8,097 nt of DNA from contig CAKQKN010000130.1 in the NCBI GenBank assembly GCA_934249215.1, forward strand, positions 1-8,097, in the 5' to 3' direction. Below the pieces are notes generated by a model that was given only the letters and a program-made list of their open reading frames with translations, did no database searches and was not told the DNA's origin. The position numbers and the translations under genes are program-made. Source of the DNA: an uncultured Clostridia bacterium (GTDB lineage: Bacteria; Bacillota; Clostridia; Christensenellales; Borkfalkiaceae). This document shows, one piece after another, positions 6,579-8,097 of the stretch (position 1 is its first letter; every line of letters starts with the position of its first letter).

Positions 6579-6630
6579 AAAGACCGTCTATAAGTCGATT
6601 ATCGCAACATATCGCACTATGACGGTTTTT
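6579..6630 (+). terminator. Likely terminator of the xre-type gene, containing repeat copy 3
   Basis: AAAGACCGTC (6579-6588) can pair with GACGGTTTTT (6621-6630) as a 10-bp stem with one G-U pair, ending in the T-tract. The 32-nt loop is long, but its start contains the ATAA-GTCGA-TTAT core that folds on its own. It starts 9 bases after the stop codon. The GC part is only six base pairs, so efficiency is uncertain. Confidence 0.5.
6584..6604 (+). repeat. Dispersed 21-bp intergenic repeat, copy 3
   Basis: This copy matches copies 1 and 2 at 20 of 21 positions (CCGTC instead of CCGCC at its left end) and in the same orientation, about 5 kb away. It is 14 bases past the xre-type stop codon and forms the left arm and inner loop of the predicted terminator. 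Confidence 0.8.
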
Positions 6631-6689
6631 AAATTGCAGGGATTCCATTCCTTATCGAAACGATATAAAAAGCAAAGGCGGAAAAGATA

Positions 6690-7307
6690 GTGAAAAGAAT
6701 CGTAATCGGAATATGTGGCGGCACGGGAAGCGGAAAAACGACTCTCGCAAAAAAAATTCGCGACGCGCTCGGAAAGGACAACGCGCTTCTCATCGGAATG
6801 GACCGTTATTACAAAGACGACGAAACGCTTTCTCTCGAGCAAAAAGCCGCAAGAAACTACGATCACCCCGACGCGTTCGACAACGAACTGCTCATATCTC
6901 ACGTCGAAACGCTCAAAAACGGCGGAAGCATCGAATGCCCGACTTACGACTTCGCGACGCACTCCCGCCTGCCCGAATACACGCGCGAAGAAAGCAAAAA
7001 AGTCATCATTCTCGAAGGAATTTTGCTTTTCGCAGATCCGCGGCTCACCGATCTTATGGACTATAAACTGTTCGTGGATACCGACGCGGACGTAAGAATT
7101 CTGCGGCGTATCCTCCGCGACGTCAAGGAGCGCGGAAGAACGCTCGATTCGGTCGTTACACAATATCTTTCGACGGTCAAACCGATGCACGAACGCTTCA
7201 TCGAACCGTTCAAACGCGTGGCGGATCTCATCGTTCCCGAGGGCGGCTATAACGAGCAAGCTTTCGACATAATCGTCAGCACTCTCGTTTCGAAAATAGG
7301 GCTATAA
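6690..7307 (+). CDS. udk: Uridine kinase (EC 2.7.1.48)
   Basis: This enzyme phosphorylates uridine and cytidine to UMP and CMP in pyrimidine salvage, in the cytoplasm. The 205-residue length is normal for the family. The P-loop is G10-GTGSGKT17. Further family signatures are the MDRYYKD segment (38-44), NYDHPDAFD (57-65) for nucleoside binding, YDFATHSR (88-95), the EGILLF strand (110-115), and the lid RRILRDVKERGRT (138-150). The C-terminal KPMHERFIEPFKRVADLIVPEGG block is also typical. The gene starts with GTG at 6690, preceded 8 nt upstream by AAGGCGG (6675-6681), one mismatch from AGGAGG; no in-frame ATG with a ribosome site competes. No strong promoter is seen in the 119-base gap: a TATAAA at 6664-6669 lacks a good -35 and would leave almost no leader. 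Read-through past the weak upstream terminator is possible. Confidence 0.95.
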   Translation: MKRIVIGICGGTGSGKTTLAKKIRDALGKDNALLIGMDRYYKDDETLSLEQKAARNYDHPDAFDNELLISHVETLKNGGSIECPTYDFATHSRLPEYTREESKKVIILEGILLFADPRLTDLMDYKLFVDTDADVRILRRILRDVKERGRTLDSVVTQYLSTVKPMHERFIEPFKRVADLIVPEGGYNEQAFDIIVSTLVSKIGL

Positions 7308-7327
7308 GTCCAAAAACGAACATTTCG

Positions 7328-7362
7328 AAAACGTCGACAACTTCGCCGGCGTTTTTATTTTT
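7328..7362 (+). terminator. Rho-independent terminator of udk
   Basis: AAAACGTCG (7328-7336) pairs with CGGCGTTTT (7347-7355), nine pairs with one G-U, across a 10-nt loop, and continues into TTTTTATTTTT (7352-7362). It begins 21 bases after the udk stop codon. Confidence 0.8.
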
Positions 7363-7464
7363 CGGGTCGCTTTCGGACAATCGTTTAATTTGTCGGTCGA
7401 TATTTCGCGCGTCTTTTTCTGAATTTACCTCGCAACCTTACGATACTACGCCATATTCGCGCGG

Positions 7465-7476
7465 TTTTACGTAAAA
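7465..7476. promoter_or_regulatory. 12-bp perfect palindrome upstream of the argS promoter
   Basis: TTTTACGTAAAA is a perfect inverted repeat ending 15 bases before the argS -35. Directly after it, AAGTCGATTATC (7478-7489) matches 12 bases of the dispersed repeat core. The position would suit an activator or repressor site, but no regulator can be assigned. Confidence 0.3.
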
Positions 7477-7491
7477 GAAGTCGATTATCCG

Positions 7492-7520
7492 TTGCATTTG
7501 CCGCCCGATTATGTTAAAAT
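7492..7520 (+). promoter_or_regulatory. Promoter of argS, extended -10
   Basis: TTGCAT (7492-7497) and TAAAAT (7515-7520) are 17 bases apart, with TG at 7512-7513 forming an extended -10. The expected start is near 7527, leaving a leader of about 76 nt, too short for a T-box riboswitch. Confidence 0.75.
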
Positions 7521-7531
7521 GTACGGTGACA

Positions 7532-7591
7532 ATGCGTGAAAACGGCGGTATCGAACACACTTGCGGCGACGCCAGATTTTCTCGTGCATAA
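7532..7591 (+). CDS. Possible 19-codon leader ORF ahead of argS (speculative)
   Basis: An ATG at 7532 opens a frame ending at TAA 7589-7591, encoding MRENGGIEHTCGDARFSRA. It would begin about 5 bases after the predicted transcript start and stop 2 bases before the argS Shine-Dalgarno (GGAGG, 7594-7598), a layout compatible with translational coupling. Three of 19 residues are Arg, including two in the last five. There is no good ribosome site beyond a weak GGTGA, and a 19-codon frame can occur by chance. Confidence 0.2.
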   Translation: MRENGGIEHTCGDARFSRA

Positions 7592-7602
7592 ACGGAGGAA
7601 CC

Positions 7603-8097
7603 ATGGACTACAAAAAGTATATCGCGGAAAAAATAAATATCGAAGGCGTCGACACCGACGAGATATCGGGATTCATCGTCGCTCCTCCGTCTCAGGAAAT
7701 GGGTGATTACGCTCTGCCCTGCTTCCGCTTTGCGAAGATTTTGCGCAAATCTCCCGCAATGATCGCCGACGAACTCGCCAAAACCTTTGAAACCGACGCC
7801 GTCATCACAGAGGTTTCATCGATAAACGGTTATCTCAATTTCAAAGTCGACCGCGGTTCTTTTTCCGAAAAAGTTCTTGCCGAAATTCTTTCGACCGGCT
7901 CGACATACGGAAGTTCGACTGAGGGCGCGGGCAAAACCGTCTGCATCGACTATTCGTCGATCAACATCGCAAAGCCCTTCCATATCGGACATTTAAGCAC
8001 GACCGTTCTCGGGAGTTCGCTTTATAAAATATATAATTTCCTCGGCTATAAGGCGGTCGGAATCAACCACCTCGGCGATTACGGCACGCAGTTCGGC
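7603..8097 (+). CDS. argS: Arginyl-tRNA synthetase, N-terminal part (EC 6.1.1.19), cut by window end
   Basis: This class I synthetase attaches arginine to tRNA-Arg. The frame is open from ATG 7603 to the window edge, 165 codons with no stop, about 30% of a normal ArgRS. Residues 1 to about 85 match the ArgRS-specific N-terminal domain that contacts the tRNA D-loop, including the characteristic PPSQEMGDYALPCFRFAK (28-45). The Rossmann catalytic domain begins with IDYSSINIAKPFHIGHLSTT (115-134); the class I HIGH signature is H127-I-G-H130 and the ATP-site N121/K124 are present. NHLGDYGTQFG (155-165) is the conserved family block that follows. The commoner form is SSPNIAK with HLRST; the SSINIAK...HLSTT version here is a conservative variant. 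The start is supported by GGAGG (7594-7598) 4 nt upstream. The gene has its own promoter and is not in an operon with udk. Confidence 0.95.
   Translation, partial: MDYKKYIAEKINIEGVDTDEISGFIVAPPSQEMGDYALPCFRFAKILRKSPAMIADELAKTFETDAVITEVSSINGYLNFKVDRGSFSEKVLAEILSTGSTYGSSTEGAGKTVCIDYSSINIAKPFHIGHLSTTVLGSSLYKIYNFLGYKAVGINHLGDYGTQFG

Noticed and set aside
1..8097. CRISPR array, tRNA/rRNA gene, transposase, phage or defence genes.
   Set aside because: No regularly spaced repeats, tRNA cloverleaf, rRNA sequence or corresponding protein motif was seen; all large frames are accounted for by the annotated genes.

Overview
The window looks like chromosomal DNA from a Bacillota-type bacterium, most likely an uncultured gut Clostridia/Christensenellales-like lineage. 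The evidence is a single-chain (alpha2-type) glycyl-tRNA synthetase with a CxxC zinc ribbon, a DegV/FakB fatty-acid-binding protein, strong AGGAGG-type ribosome binding sites, sigma-A-like TTGNNN-N17-TATAAT promoters and canonical hairpin/T-tract terminators. The lineage is inferred from gene content only. Base composition is intermediate and codon use favours TCG, GAA and CGN. That bias leaves long stop-free frames antisense to the real genes, and these are not annotated.

Layout. glyQS (75-1457, +) ends at a strong, probably bidirectional terminator. A 324-base gene-free stretch (1458-1781) follows. It holds two direct copies of a 21-bp repeat bracketing a short segment that resembles the dispersed 'GTCATCCCGAG...GAGGGATCC' intergenic repeats of gut bacteria. 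A large LacZ-type GH2 beta-galactosidase (1782-4682, -) converges on glyQS and has its own promoter and a leader of about 120 nt. Upstream of it on the same strand is degV (4905-5756, -), closed by a perfect 10-bp hairpin terminator. A 208-base divergent region separates degV from a membrane-anchored Xre-type regulator (5965-6570, +). Uridine kinase udk (6690-7307, +) and the start of arginyl-tRNA synthetase argS (7603 to the window edge, +) complete the window.

How the genes work together. They are mostly single-gene transcription units of core metabolism: translation (glyQS, argS), pyrimidine salvage (udk), lactose/beta-galactoside hydrolysis (GH2) and fatty-acid handling (degV). No conserved multi-gene operon, mobile-element gene, defence system, CRISPR array or tRNA/rRNA gene is visible. 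I did not find a clearly new multi-gene system.

The most interesting material is non-coding. (1) The degV/xre intergenic region has back-to-back promoters and four alternating CTCTAC/GTAGAG segments. These can be read either as operator half-sites or as mutually exclusive attenuator-like hairpins. (2) A 17-21 bp repeat with an ATAA-GTCGA-TTAT core occurs three times, always between genes and always where terminator-like folding is possible. (3) The xre mRNA is predicted to be leaderless. (4) A possible 19-codon leader ORF lies in the argS leader.
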